A stretch of DNA of 64,000 nt, taken from NCBI GenBank assembly GCA_029378245.1, contig JARKIF010000001.1, forward strand, positions 1,116,001-1,180,000, in the 5' to 3' direction. The translations under genes were made by a program, and so were the position numbers. A model generated the notes under the pieces. The model was not told the origin of the DNA. It did no database searches and was given only the letters and a program-made list of their open reading frames with translations. Position 1 is the stretch's first letter. Every line of letters begins with the position of its first letter. This stretch comes from Roridomyces roridus. Its lineage: Eukaryota; Basidiomycota; Agaricomycetes; Agaricales; Mycenaceae. Positions 42,499 to 53,428 of the stretch are shown here, one piece after another.

Positions 42499-43102
42499 TC
42501 ACCGGGACGGTGCAAGTGAGGACATTCTCAGCCCCTGCGCGAGTTCTGCCTTCCACTCCAGCCTCCTCACAGCCTCGGAGTAATCCACCCACTCCCTCCT
42601 GCGTTCGTGGCTCTCGAGCCAGTCCTGGTCGAGCCCAGTCACATCCATCTCGTAAAAGTGGTACGTCGTCGAAGGCGTTTGAATCGTCGTCACGTAACGG
42701 GTTATGGTGCCGCGTACGCCCGCTGTTGTTGGGTGCAAAAGGGCGCGTTTGCAAAAGGTGGTGGAGTTTGCGGAGAAGGAGGAACAAGACGCAGAGAGGA
42801 GATTGTATCAGGAGGGGAGTAGCGGTAGAAGGAACAGAGGGTAGGACCTTCTTCCAGCGCCTCCCTTGACGCAGCGTTCTCCAACCGCACGTCCGACGAT
42901 TCCCAACCGCCTTTGGGCACTAAGCCAAATCCACGCTCTTCGGTCAGAAACACCCAACCAACGCGCAGAACGACATGAAGCACTCACAAACCCAATTATC
43001 AGGCCTCTTCCGACTCGTGATCAAGAGGACTTTGGCTGCAGCTCGTGCGATGGGTATTGCGCAGCAGACAATACGCGGACTTGTTCGGCCTTTTGTGCCC
43101 AT
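42499..43102 (-). CDS. Nudix hydrolase, diphosphoinositol polyphosphate phosphohydrolase type
   Basis: Removes phosphate from diphosphoinositol polyphosphates and dinucleoside polyphosphates (DIPP/Ddp1/Aps1 group). Start ATG 43102 (MGTKGRTSPRIVCCAI), stop at 42499. Three exons join in frame as KVLLITSRKRPDNW-VLPKGGWESSD and ENAASREALEE-AGVRGTITRYV. The Nudix box is complete: GGWESSD...REALEEAGV. The PKGGWE string and the following HFYEMDV are typical of DIPPs. The predicted length is about 150 residues, slightly short for the family. The region 43,103-43,451 upstream holds its promoter and no other gene. Confidence 0.85.
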
Positions 43103-43451
43103 TTTCTTTTGAAATCGTGGGCGGTGTAAAGGACAAAGGGATGCGTGGCTTGTTCAGGACAGCTGCATTGGCGCCCGAGAGTGTCAAAGGTTGGGTGGGG
43201 GGACAGGACAGGACAGACGATGGGTACTGCTGGAAAAAGAAGCAGAGTATAAGTACTCGTCGAGCAGGGGTGGAGAGATGGTACCCTGCACTTGGTCTTG
43301 TGCACCGTGACGATGAAAGATTGAAAGAGCGTTTCGCCTCCTGTGTCCACAAACTTTTTCAATCCCATCCCCGTAGTGCGGACGCACGTGTGTCGGCACA
43401 AATCGGCACAAATTCGGCATACCATTACGCGCAAATATTTACAAAAAGCTA

Positions 43452-45318
43452 CTATTCGTTCCACGCGACCATGAACATGCACCCAACCCCAAATGCCATG
43501 GCCACGAACTGCCGCACGTCAGTAAATTTCCAGTAACAACAATCTGGGGCCTACCTCCCGGAGTGCCTGGCTCGCACTCTTGCTTTCAGCCAGCAATCTG
43601 CATGCAACAGTCAGTCTTGCGTTACCGGAAAAGTCGCCAAGAAATGCATACGTAGGGAGCACCGCTACGGCACCAATGTACAAGAACCCGCCGGCGACAA
43701 ACGGAATCACCAGATCCGATAACTCAACCGTCGTCCCAAGAAGCCCCTTGGCGTCCTGACGCACGGCTGCAGCAAGGTCGGCCGTGTGCCGGACCGCGTC
43801 GTCTTCTTTTGCGGTGGCTGTATGCACAGCTATCCCAATAAAAGTCCTGACAGGTCAAAGAATTTCAGCCTCGCGTCTTTACACCAGAATGGATACTCAC
43901 CCGACCTGCAACACCACGATAAGCGGACATGTGTTAGCTTTGCGAACGTGCAACGAAGAGGAAGACGATGGGCGCCACTGGGAAAAAAGACGCAAAGAGC
44001 AAAGGAAATCCGACACCTACAAAGGCTCCGACCGCAGTGAGGAACTGCGACTGCATTGCTTGTCTCTTGGTGAATCCACTCCGGATCAAGATCGAGTAGT
44101 CTGCCATTTGAGCAGTAGGTTGATTGGTCTTCAGATGATGGAAAGCTTTACCTGCGATTTCATGCGGAATCTCATGGACAAAGCAGGCCAGAGTCGTCGT
44201 CGCCCCGATTAACGGCGACGCGTAGAAGGACGCGGCCATTCTGGTCTCAAGTTAAACGGGGAAATCGGCGCAAGAAGAAGCATACGCAAGCCCGTCTGTA
44301 CTGGAAAGGAATCAGGGTTACAGATGGGCGGGAAAAGATCGACCAACGTACATATTGTGGGTAAAATCGCCTAATAAATTGAGGTACGCCGAAATTTTCG
44401 AAGGGCCGTTAGCTATCTTTGCGGGCTCGGTGGTCTCGGGTTTAGTGTCCTCTCCGTTCTTCCTGGACTTGAGCCCATTGGCGGATTCCTTCTTGGACAC
44501 CCCAGATGCTTGGGCGACAGGTTCGCCATTCGCCAGGGAATGGGAGTGGGAATGAGAGTGAGAATTTCCGTCTTCCTCGCCCGCAAGCACTCTCAGCGTC
44601 TTCTCCATCATGAAGAACGCAGCGAAGCCACCAAAAATTGCAAGCCTGACATATTTTTAAGGTGGCGTTCCAAACGAAGAATTAAGCTCGCGTACCCAAT
44701 AAGGATATTCCTCTTCTCTTCTACCATCACCAAGTGAACGCCTGCGTGGTCTTGGTGTTCGCCCATAAACGAGTGTGGTACGAGGTGGAGGAACACGTCG
44801 GAGAGAAGGCCGCCGGTCTGTGCACGTAAATACCGCGGATGGGAAGAGACACGCTCGAGTGACTGACCGCAAAGGCCGTCATGGTGTTGAGGGTGTTGGC
44901 GCTGATTTGGGCCGGGATGAATGCGAGAATGAAATTAGGGATACTAAACGCGGTCAGACGCGGCATGAAGAAGCAGGGGGACGAGCTTACGAGGAGATGT
45001 AGAAAGTGCCGAGGATCGAGTTCCATGCAGGCCCGAATGGGAAGAGGATGGCAAAGACTCGACGCATGAATGGTGATTCTTCCTCCTCCAACGCGGCTTT
45101 CAGCAGACCCAGACGCCATACCGGGGCACATTCTTGAATCTCAGAGGCCTAAATTGAGAGATCTTGGAATCTTCTTCTTCGATTGCCACGCCGCCACGTA
45201 CGTAGATCGGAACCTCGGGCCCTGGCATGAAACCACCATCTACGGAACCGTTGGGAGTATGCGAGTTGCTGACGACGGTGAGCGTCAAGATGACCAACCA
45301 GAGCGAGAGACGAGACAT
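43452..45318 (-). CDS. ZIP-family zinc transporter (ZIP7/KE4 type, LIV-1 subfamily)
   Basis: Moves Zn2+ into the cytosol, in this subgroup usually from ER or Golgi. Start ATG 45318 (MSRLSLWLVILTLTVVS, signal peptide), stop TAG 43452 (GCMFMVAWNE). Membrane segments include SIPNFILAFIPAQIS and a GSLLSDVFLHLVPHS helix with metal ligands, then a His-rich loop (SHSHSHSHS). TM4 carries DFTHNITDGLAMAAS and TM5 FVHEIPHEIADYSIL, the LIV-1 hallmark. The ITDGLA part is encoded by a 15-nt exon at 44286-44300. About ten short introns are needed. The final helices are VIPFVAGGFLYIGAVAVLPT and LREFVAMAFGVGC. Confidence 0.85.
44286..44300 (-). other. 15-nt microexon of the ZIP transporter gene
   Basis: TACAGACGGGCTTGC is flanked by introns of 51 and 45 bp. 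It supplies the T-D-G-L part of the HNITDGLA metal-binding motif; both neighbouring codons are split across introns (AT|T and GC|A). Confidence 0.75.
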
Positions 45319-45598
45319 GGTGAAAAGAGCGGATAGTAAAGTTGAGAAGACGGTGATCCGGGTGCGGCTGTGACAGCCAGCTCCATCAGGCGCGACGCGT
45401 CGCGACGCGCTAAACGCAAATCATTTCTATGATGCGATTCACTAGTACATACAAGAGCGTCCAGGAAAAATGGCATCACGATAAGTACTCGGAGACGAGT
45501 CGGATGAATGGCTGCAAGACTGTCCGAACCCGACGGAGAATTTCTAATCTACTCGACTATAATATATTGGCGCCATCCCGGACTCATCGCTCACACCA

Positions 45599-46706
45599 AT
45601 GTCTCCCTCGCACGAGTGGCTTCCAGCCGTACCAGCAGACCTGACCCTCTCTTGGTTTGAGAGCGTCCTGAAGCTCAAGATCAAATCCGTCGAGCAGACG
45701 CGCGCCATCTGGGGAACGGGTGCCAAATTATTCTTCACCCTCACATACGACGACGACGACGACGATACTGAACGCCCAACATACATCTGCGTCAAGGGCG
45801 TGTTCGACCCCGCGATGGCAGCAGCTCAACCATGGACGATCCTTCTCGTCCAAAACGAGGCGCTCTTTTACTCGGTGTTGGCGCCTCAAATCACCCGGAT
45901 GGGGTACCCCAAGGCCTGGTGGTCGGGGACGAGCGAGAAGCAGGGGATTTCCATCATGAATGACTTGACGAGCGAGGGGTGCGTTTTCAAGCCCATGACA
46001 GAGCCTTGGACCGTAGAGCAGGCTCTCGAGGGTGTCGAGCAGCTGGCCGGTTTGCATTCCCAGTACTGGGGTGCTCAACCCGTACAGCCTTGTAAGATTC
46101 CCTTTATGCATCCAGCGAAATTGCTGACCAAAAGCAGACGCGGTCAATCAGTACGACCCTTCAATGCAATTCATCTGCGCTCCGTGGACCGCAGTAACAG
46201 CCGAACGTCCAGCGGTCCCTGCAGAGTTCAAGGACGGCGACCGCTTCAACCGCCTGCACAACAAATACTTCCTCACCCGAAACCCCAAATTTCAAACCCT
46301 GCTGCACGGCGACACCCACGTCGGCAACACGTACTTCACCGCCGACGGCCACCCCCGCTGGCTCGACTGGTCGGCGTATCATGTCGGATCTTCGTTCCAC
46401 GACGTTTCGTACTTTCTGATCGCCCTCAGCGTCGATGACCGCCGCCAGCACGATATGACCATCCTCCAGCACTATCTCGATGCCTTGCACCGATTCGGTG
46501 GCCCACAATTCAAAAACACCGACGAGGACGTGTTGATCGAATTCAAGAGGTCGTTCATCGCCAACTGCATCTGGCTCGTTTGTCCGTACAGCTTGCAGCC
46601 CGAAGAATCCGTTCGGGTCCTGTGCGAGAGGACGGTTGCTGCTTGGCGGGACTATAAGGTGCTGGACATTATCGAGACGCAGCCAGATCCTGTTCCAAAG
46701 GCTTGA
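45599..46706 (+). CDS. APH/choline-kinase-like phosphotransferase
   Basis: Start ATG 45599 (MSPSHEWLPAVPADLTLSW), one intron at 46,096-46,140 (PVQP-YAVNQYDP), stop TGA 46706. The kinase-like fold is shown by the lysine strand YICVKGVFD, the catalytic loop LLHGDTHVGNTYF (Brenner-type HGDxHxGN) and the DFG-equivalent PRWLDWSAYHVGSS. This combination matches the APH/ecdysteroid-kinase-like family of small-molecule kinases; the substrate is unknown. Length is about 354 residues, normal for the family. Its stop codon is separated by one base from the stop of the convergent COQ9 gene. Confidence 0.8.
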
Positions 46707-46707
46707 A

Positions 46708-47531
46708 TTAAAATATACCTCTGCTACGAATGATACCGGCCCAGCTGCGGCCTACGTAGGAGGAGAATTCTAAAACTTCGGACAAGGAAGACCCGATCGA
46801 GTTGGAGGTTGCAAGGAGACTGTCCAAGAACGCAGGGGCCGTACTGGGCGACGTGAGTTGGTGGAGTTCTGTAGAAAATGTCAAGCGAGCGCAAGGCGGC
46901 GACGCATGGGCTGACGAACCTGCAGCACTGTAAATTCCAATCAACGATGCGCGTTTCGTGTACCATGCCAGCTAAGGAAAAGTCAGACGAGAATGCGAGC
47001 AAGAGAGGACGACGAACTCGTAGCGACGCGTCCTGAGATACATGGCAAGCCTCATCTGCGATCCGCGCCGAGTGCTTGAGCATAGGAAGTGGGTCGAGTG
47101 GAGGCACACCAGATTCTGGGGCTGACAATAGTGCAAACGCCTAAGAGAGCTTTAGAGAGAAGAAACAAGGCGGGAGAGAGTTGCAGGCAACCTCTGGGAG
47201 GAGCGACACCACCGGTTCGTTATATTTTAAACGCGCATGGAGCGCGTCTTTGACAGACTCAGTGCTGCTCATGCTCTCGAGGCCACCGTCAAGCCACGCA
47301 TGGATGAGAGTCTTGCGGGCGCGGTCCCCACTCCCAAACAGGGCGGAGACGGCACTGTCGGAAAGAGGCTCTGCGTGAGGTACAGGCAGGTGGAGGACTG
47401 AATTTGCCAGTGCCGTGCGCGTAAATCCATGCTAGGGAGACGTTCTAAATGGTCCTGGCTTTTAGAAATTTCGACCTTACTTCGGATACCAGTGGGAGTG
47501 CGAGTTTCAGGAGGCGCAGGCTGGAGGACAT
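46708..47531 (-). CDS. COQ9: Ubiquinone biosynthesis protein COQ9
   Basis: Lipid-binding partner of the COQ7 hydroxylase in mitochondrial coenzyme Q synthesis. Start ATG 47531 (MSSSLRLLKLALPLVSE), then an intron and HGFTRTALANSVLHLPVPHA, a strong COQ9 signature, followed by PLSDSAVSALFGSGD, KTLIHAWLDGGLESM, YNEPVVSLLPEV, PPLDPLPMLKHSARIADEAC and AELHQLTSPSTAPAFLD before VGRSWAGIIRSRGIF and TAA at 46708. Four or five short introns. No long mitochondrial presequence is visible at this start, so an upstream exon may be missed. Divergent from a small hypothetical gene 45 bp away. Confidence 0.85.
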
Positions 47532-47575
47532 TTCAGGCCGCTTTCGGCAAACAACTCATCTCAACTTGATCGTCC

Positions 47576-48170
47576 ATGCTTGTCTCTACGGAATCTCAAG
47601 AGAAAAACGATGCATCCCATCCCAAACCCTCGACGTTTATGCGTTTCAAGTACTCAGAGTCAGAATGGACGCGAGGACATGACATTCTGCAAGAACTAGA
47701 AGAAATCCCGAGTTTTATCTCAACCGTCCCTTCATACGCTCAAGAACGATGTGAACAGAGTTGAAGGATGATACACCTCCACTTTCTATCGAGATGCAGT
47801 CCGACATGTCGATCGCGTTGTTGAAGACTCCGACGCGCTGGCTGCGACAGGACGCAAGATTTGGTACAAAACGGAGAGCCTCCGGTTGACTTACGCGCAG
47901 AATCACGCCCGTTCCAACTTTTTCCCTCCTGGACTTCAGATGCTGACTCGTCTGGCTTCAAGACCATTGTCCCCATTGGTGTGGTCGACTCCTCTTCTCC
48001 ATTCCAGTTCCAGTTCCAAGCACCATCCCAGTTCTCCTCCACCTTGTATCAGAGTTCTCGCTTCCACCTGGCTGCGCGGAATGGTCGCCCCTTCGCCCGC
48101 CCGTGGGTTCGTGGAAAGCGACCCGGGCCCAAGAAGCGGATACAGCTGCGGAACGAAACCCCGCTAGCGT
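47576..48170 (+). CDS. Hypothetical protein, model uncertain
   Basis: The first frame (ATG 47576, MLVSTESQEKNDASHPKPST) is acidic and helical and stops at 47764 after SYAQERCEQS. A second frame from about 47,770 reads TFYRDAVRHVDRVVEDSDAL and IWYKTESLRLTYAQNHARSN, which also looks like a genuine helical protein. I find no convincing intron joining them, so either a frameshift or an unrecognised splice exists. No family recognised. The start may instead be the internal ATG at about 47,639. Confidence 0.35.
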
Positions 48171-48946
48171 CAATCCCAGTCACTGGACTTTTCATCGTAC
48201 TTGGGACCCTCCTCCGAGTTGGAATGATCACTGCTGGTTCCTTTGCGAGGAACTCCTCGCTGCTCTCCCCACCGCACGTTTGTTAGTCCTGTTCTGTCTT
48301 CAATGTCTAACATTATCTGCATATCCTGATACTCCCGTTCGACATTCCTTTCCTCGCTACCATTGGTTCATCATTGTATGATGGCTTTCTTGGCTCGTTG
48401 CAGTTGCTGATTACTCCATAGGTCCGCATTCTGCTTCATTGGTTCTGTCCTTTGCCCCTCCGCCGCAGCAAGAAGTGATATCGGCGCGCCCAGAAGCCAT
48501 GAACGAGAAGAAGCAGCAGCGCGCCCGAAAACCTTGAAGTCGCTCTTTTCTCCCGCCCCACTTTTTGACTTGACGTGACCGGCACCGTTAGAGACCAAGT
48601 CTAGCCTTTGAGTCCGGAGATCGGACGACGGTTGGAGCTGCTTCTCCTTCCTGGGCCCACCCTCTCCTCATTCCCTCAGGCTCCCCTGTCCTCGTTCAAG
48701 TCTTTTATTTCCTCTGTGGGATGCGGACACATTTTTCGGCTGCAATTATATACCGGATTATTCTCTTTACCTACGTGTCTCCTACATGGACTCGTCTCCA
48801 GATACCCTTTGATATCTCTACCTAGCTACCTGCACGTACGTATCTCTGAATTATATCATTTGTGTTGGCTATTTATGCACATTCTAAGTATCTCGGGTCA
48901 GCAGTGAGTTGAGAGGTCCAATAAAGTCTTGGCACACAAAAAGAAG
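48171..48946. other. Intergenic, no feature recognised
   Basis: Pyrimidine-rich stretches and short open frames without recognisable motifs, ending at the first of three clustered tRNA-like elements. Confidence 0.4.
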
Positions 48947-49023
48947 GGCAGATGCCCTGAGTCGAACCGGGGTCTCTGGCATGCAAAGGTGAACCAGCAT
49001 GATAACCACTACAACACGTCGCC
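48947..49023 (-). tRNA. tRNA-like element 2
   Basis: Minus strand: 5' GGCGACG, TAGTGGTTAT D-loop, CTGG/CCAG anticodon stem around a 14-nt loop starting TTCAC (Val-type CAC if a 7-nt intron follows), T-arm GGTTCGACTC (one mismatch in the stem), 3' CATCTGCC, then TTTTT as a pol III terminator. The acceptor pairs only if the T of CATC-T-GCC is bulged. Confidence 0.5.
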
Positions 49024-49069
49024 AGCAAGTTCTCTCCGGAGCGACGGCCGACAGGAGCGAGAAACGCAG

Positions 49070-49150
49070 GGCAGATGCCCGGAATCGAACCAGGGTCTCT
49101 GGCTTTGTAAAATACGAATGCCTGTCCTGTTACCACTACACCACATCGCC
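49070..49150 (-). tRNA. tRNA-like element 3
   Basis: Minus strand: GGCGATG acceptor, TAGTGGTAAC, a GGC/GCC stem with a 16-nt loop, T-arm CCTGG TTCGATT CCGGG, end CATCTGCC with the same bulged T. No T-run follows directly. Anticodon not assignable. Confidence 0.5.
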
Positions 49151-49831
49151 AAGGCGAGTAGGTATTTTGTCACTGTCAGTGCACCACAGTGGCTGTCACT
49201 GCAGTGCCAGATTTTCTCCTTGGCTCGATGCACTTGCATCGAAGCGTAGCGGGATTGCACTTTGCAATGACTTATATACAGGTGCTGTTCGTCACAGGGT
49301 TCGACGGTTAACTGGGACGACAGATAACTCTGTTCCTTCTCGTACATGAAGAGACATGGGTGGGGGTGCAATGGGGAGAGACCGGTTGTGAATGTGGGGA
49401 GTTGTGACTGCAGGAAGGGACTATGAAAAGAAGACATGGATACGGTGGGAGGTAGGCTAGATCGGGCGACTTCTTGAGATTTAGACTGGCGTTAAGATGC
49501 AGGGTGTGTAACGCAGAGGACTGTCAGGGTTTTCACAAATGTAGACCGCTCGCATTTGTTGAGAGCGTCCGCGGCTAGTCCTTGTACCTGGGCCATTCCA
49601 TGACGCAATTTTCAATGACAATCAAGCTTTCTCCGACTCGAGCATTGCGTGGTAGCGGAAAACTTGAGTGAACATCCTTCCTTCCTGGAAGTCATTCCAA
49701 AGTGCAGCAGGTAACCAAAGTCGCAGAAGTTTGGCATGAGTTTTCACAATTTGACGAACGAAAGAAAAGAGAAAGAGAGTCGCAGGCCATCAATTCCTAA
49801 GAGCGACGGCCGACAGGGACGAAAAGTGTAG
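49151..49831. other. Intergenic, no feature recognised
   Basis: About 680 bp between tRNA-like elements 3 and 4. A GAGCGACGGCCGACAGG sequence precedes both elements (49,040 and 49,801), suggesting that flanking DNA was copied together with them. Confidence 0.45.
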
Positions 49832-49901
49832 GGCAGATGCCCGGAATCGAACCGGGGCCTCCGGTTAATACCTTGCGTAATGACCACTATCCTACATCGC
49901 C
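49832..49901 (-). tRNA. tRNA-like element 4
   Basis: Minus strand, 70 nt: GGCGATG acceptor, TAGTGGTCAT D-loop, T-arm CCCGG TTCGATT CCGGG, end CATCTGCC, then CTACACTTTT. The D and anticodon stems are poorly paired, so it is probably not a functional tRNA. Confidence 0.45.
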
Positions 49902-50450
49902 GCGATTGAAAGGAGAGTGGGTCGGTACTAAAGTGCTAAATCATAAATGAGAGTATTTCTGGAGTACGCGCCCGGATGAACGGAACCTGCGCCCGGAATC
50001 TCTCTTCCTGAGAGAATGGCTCAGGCAAGTCGAACTTAGCGGAATTGCACTTCACAATTCAAAGATGACGGACGAAAGAGACCCGACTCGTAGTCAAGTC
50101 GCAGCTGATCCAATCAGAACTTCATCGAGTGCTCCCTGTCTCGGGTTTTGCGCGGGTTTGATGCTCTGCCTTTCCACTTGATTCTGTTGGTTGTTTCGAA
50201 GCCTTGGAGATGGTTCCCTTCCCCTTACTGTAAAATCGGTGCCCAAACCAGCGCCAAAATGCAGAGACAACCTCGGGTTGCCAATTTACAACGATTCAAG
50301 CTCTTCTCAGTTTCCGTCTCCTTCTTCACACAAGACAATGTCAGAAAGCTCAAAAGGGTCATTTGAATCCTCAGAACTGGTGTCTTGGATTTTGATTCAG
50401 CGCCTGACTCACTACCGATCGTCCTACGACTTTTCTCCTCCACTACCACG
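49902..50450. other. Intergenic, upstream of the deaminase-like gene
   Basis: No gene recognised. An ATG at 50338 opens a short frame (MSESSKGSFESSEL) but no acceptor AG allows it to join the next gene. Confidence 0.4.
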
Positions 50451-52275
50451 ATGGCCGATATTGCGCCTCAAGACCGCGTATACTGGCTCTCCTGCCTTGC
50501 TTCGCTTCTTCAAGATACCAGGGAATCAGAACCCCTGTTCCCCAGTCGAAATCAAGCAATACCCCGCAATTCTCGAGGTCACAACCATCTGGCCACCCTA
50601 CTCAGTCGAGAAAGTGTCAACTTCGAGCCGTCTCCAGACGTGGCCGTCGCCACTGCGTTTCGCCGGAACGTGTTTCAAATATGCGTCTTTGCAAGGTTTT
50701 CATATGCATCATTCTTTCCTGCCGCCACTCAATCTGACTTTGCAGCACGAGGAATTCACCAAACACCTCGTCTTCCAGAAGATCTAAAGAATACTTTATC
50801 CCTTCGGAGCCTGCCGAGAAAGACGTAAAACGATTGTGAGTGCCGGCTTCAACGTCGAGCGCAACGTGTGCTGATCGCTCTCCAACAGAGAGCTACTGCT
50901 GGCCGGTCCCGACTCTTACCTACAAAGCCGAAAATCCACCTCATTTACCGACTATGCATACAAAACGATGCGCCTCATGACTGCCGCAGCAGCTCACATC
51001 CTAAAAAATCCGCAATCGCAAGCGTACATCCTTAGATGCGTGGCTGTTTACTTTATGCACCATTGCCGTGCAAAGTGCAAGCTCGCCTCGACCTGGTGTC
51101 CCGCAAGTTTCCAGACTTGGAAGTTCTCAAGGCGTGGACTCCGGAGGCTTCAGACTACGTGGCCACATTGCGCATCACGGTGCAGAACAGTGTGGTTGCA
51201 GGACTTTTGAAGAAGCTGGAAATTGAGTCAGCCGACTCAGACGACGATGTGTTCCTGTATAACTCATCCAACGCACATCTTTGGTGGAGTGCTGTGATCC
51301 GTGCTTTTCAAGATTTTGCGCGGCGGGCGTCTTCTACTGATCCCAAAGAGTCCATCTGGGACACAGCGGTGGCATGCAACGCATTGCACTGTGTGTTGAG
51401 TTCGGTTCCAGATCTTTGGACGTTGCCGTCCCTCAATTTGTACGTCCTAAAGTACAGGCATAACCGCGGTCAAGACGACGAACGCGAGGCGCTACTTGCG
51501 GGTGATTGTTCTCATCCTACCACAGATCTTTGGAACTAATCGTGTACTAGATGAAGCTGCCCCGGCTGCGTCCGAACTGAAACAGTTTCGTCGAGACTTG
51601 GAGGGTCTCTGTTCCTGGATGACTAGAACAAGGTACCTCCTCACCAGCCAACTTGCGAAGCATGGTGGAAGCGCTATACACCTCAGTGTCGTGGAGCTGC
51701 CCCGAGCGGACATGCCTGCCATTGCTCTGAAAAATCTAGTTGAACGCTGGGCTGCAGAGAAGGGTTGGGACGCAAGCGTTCGGAACAAGATTCTGTCAAA
51801 ACTTCCAAACATGATACCCCTGGAACAGCCAGCTACCACTGGCGTTTGCCATTCCGCGGCGGGTCTCATCGCTTCATTTCTGTACCGCCAGCAATGCACC
51901 GATCCAAGCAAAGGACCAGAAAGACTCTTAGGAACGTTTGCGAACGACGCAAGTACTCTGTGACATTTTCTGGCTTGCCTCTGAGCCCATTTTCAGGACA
52001 TTTACGGCCCTCTGACCATCGGCGTCGCCGATCGATGCTGCCCCATATGTCAGATGCTGGCTGATGAAATACACCGCACTCCCTCTCAGTACCTGGACTT
52101 GTACCTTCCCGTACATCGCAGCCGGTTCTACCGCCCTTGGGTTCCGCCGCATTGGCTCTCTACTGATCTGACGCTGGCTCTTGAGAAGCGGCTTCTGGAT
52201 ACTGTGTTTAACATGGCTGGGGGTAGTCGTTGGACTTTTGGTGCATCCTCAGACGATCTGGATGAATGGGAATGA
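50451..52275 (+). CDS. OTT_1508-deaminase-like fungal protein
   Basis: Model from ATG 50451 (MADIAPQDRVYWLSCLASLL) with introns near 50,693-50,743 and 50,835-50,888, continuing through LLLAGPDSYLQSRKSTSFTD, WTPEASDYVATLRIT, GLCSWMTRTRYLLTSQLAKH, SAAGLIASFLYRQQ and DIYGPLTIGVADRCCPICQM to TGA 52275. The ending, with a small-residue helix followed by a TIGV-x-CC-x-x-C block, resembles the C-terminal deaminase-like domain (OTT_1508 group) common in basidiomycetes. Where that domain normally has His-x-Glu, this protein has GVCHSAAGL, so the catalytic Glu seems to be lost. A frame change near 51,075, at a GTGCAAA/GTGCAAG repeat, suggests decay. Function unknown. Confidence 0.5.
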
Positions 52276-52651
52276 TATGATGGTGCCGTGCGTTGATCCC
52301 GAGAGTAATTGATGCAGTCGAGTAAACCCAATGCACCGTTAAAAAGGGAAATGGCATTTAAACGGTAGAGATTCCAGCGAACACGGTAGGTATGACAGGA
52401 CGGGGGACGATGTTTGTGGAAAGCCACGGGCTGAGACCGTGTCAAATGGACTTCCTCGAAGAGAGTGACAAAGGCAATGATGAGTCGGATAAGATAAGAT
52501 CGATAAGCGCCGGGTTGAGGTGGGTCAAGGGTGGGTCATGGCGCGGTCATCTAACTGATTCCAGCAATAGAATCCGATGGGAAGCCGTGTACAGCGTTGG
52601 CAAGGAACCGCATAAAAGACGAAGCAGTTAGTAGCACTTTACTCTATCACA
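52276..52651. other. Intergenic; inner edge of the right arm
   Basis: Homology to the left arm begins near 52,511 (GGGTTGAGGTGGGTCAAGG). The ABM promoter follows, with a CATAAAAG TATA-like box near 52,612. No additional gene. Confidence 0.5.
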
Positions 52652-53374
52652 ATGCCCTCCAGCCAAGGTTGGTTTGCAGTGGAAACTTGAGGCCCTACTA
52701 ACAAGCCGCAGTTTCCCTTGCCCTCTTCGTCCCCCTCATCGCCAAGCGCGAGAAGGTCGACGAAGTCAGTGCGTTCCTCGGTGCGGGGTACGATCTCGTT
52801 CAGGTCTGTCGCTTCTGGTGGATGGTTTTCGTAGCTGAATTTCGACTAGGCCGAGCCCGACACGATCCAGTGGTTTGGCGTGAAATACGCCGACCACACC
52901 CCGCCCACATACGCCATCTTCGACACATTCCGTGCCGAGAGTGGACGTGGAGCCCACCTCAGTGGCAAAGTTGCTGAAGCGCTCATGGCAAACGCAGGAG
53001 CCCTCCTCGCAGCAGGCCCTGATATCATGTCGAACAATATTCTTGCCAACAAGGTCGTGGAGGGTGCCAAAGTGGGTGTCGGCCTGCGCGTGCTACTCAC
53101 GGCCAAGCCAGAGAAAGTAGACGAAGTGAGAGAGTTCCTCACCGGTGCCCTCCCCCTCGTCGAAGCCGAGCCTGGCACGCTCGTGTGGTACGCAATCGAG
53201 TTCCCAGGAACGAACAAGTTTGGAATTGTGGATTTCTTTGCCGACGAGACTGGCAGGAACGCACACATTGGTGGAAAGGTGGCTGAGGCGCTTTTTGCCA
53301 ACGCCGACGCGATGCTGGTTAGTCCCCCAGACTTGGTGAAAGTAGACGTAGTTGCCTCGAGTGTAAAAGTGTAA
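52652..53374 (+). CDS. Tandem ABM-domain protein, right copy
   Basis: Nearly identical to the left copy at 18023-18763: MPSSQ start, two introns and two ABM-like halves (VDEVSAFLGAGYDLVQ, VDEVREFLTGALPLVE). The protein ends SSVKV at TAA 53374. A 1-nt indel in GTGTAAAAG next to the stop makes the C-terminus seven residues shorter than in the left copy. Both copies look functional. Confidence 0.8.
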
Positions 53375-53406
53375 AGGAGAAACGCGAATGATACAAGTGC
53401 AAACCG

Positions 53407-53412
53407 ACGCGT
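53407..53412 (+). promoter_or_regulatory. ACGCGT (MCB-like) box before RFC5, right copy
   Basis: Same motif and near-identical position (17 bp before the ATG) as in the left arm; conservation may simply reflect recent duplication. Confidence 0.25.
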
Positions 53413-53428
53413 CTGATTTCTTGCCACC

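Noticed and set aside
48947..49901. Assignment of amino-acid identities to the tRNA-like elements
   Set aside because: Anticodon stems are mispaired or the loops oversized; any anticodon read by eye would be arbitrary.
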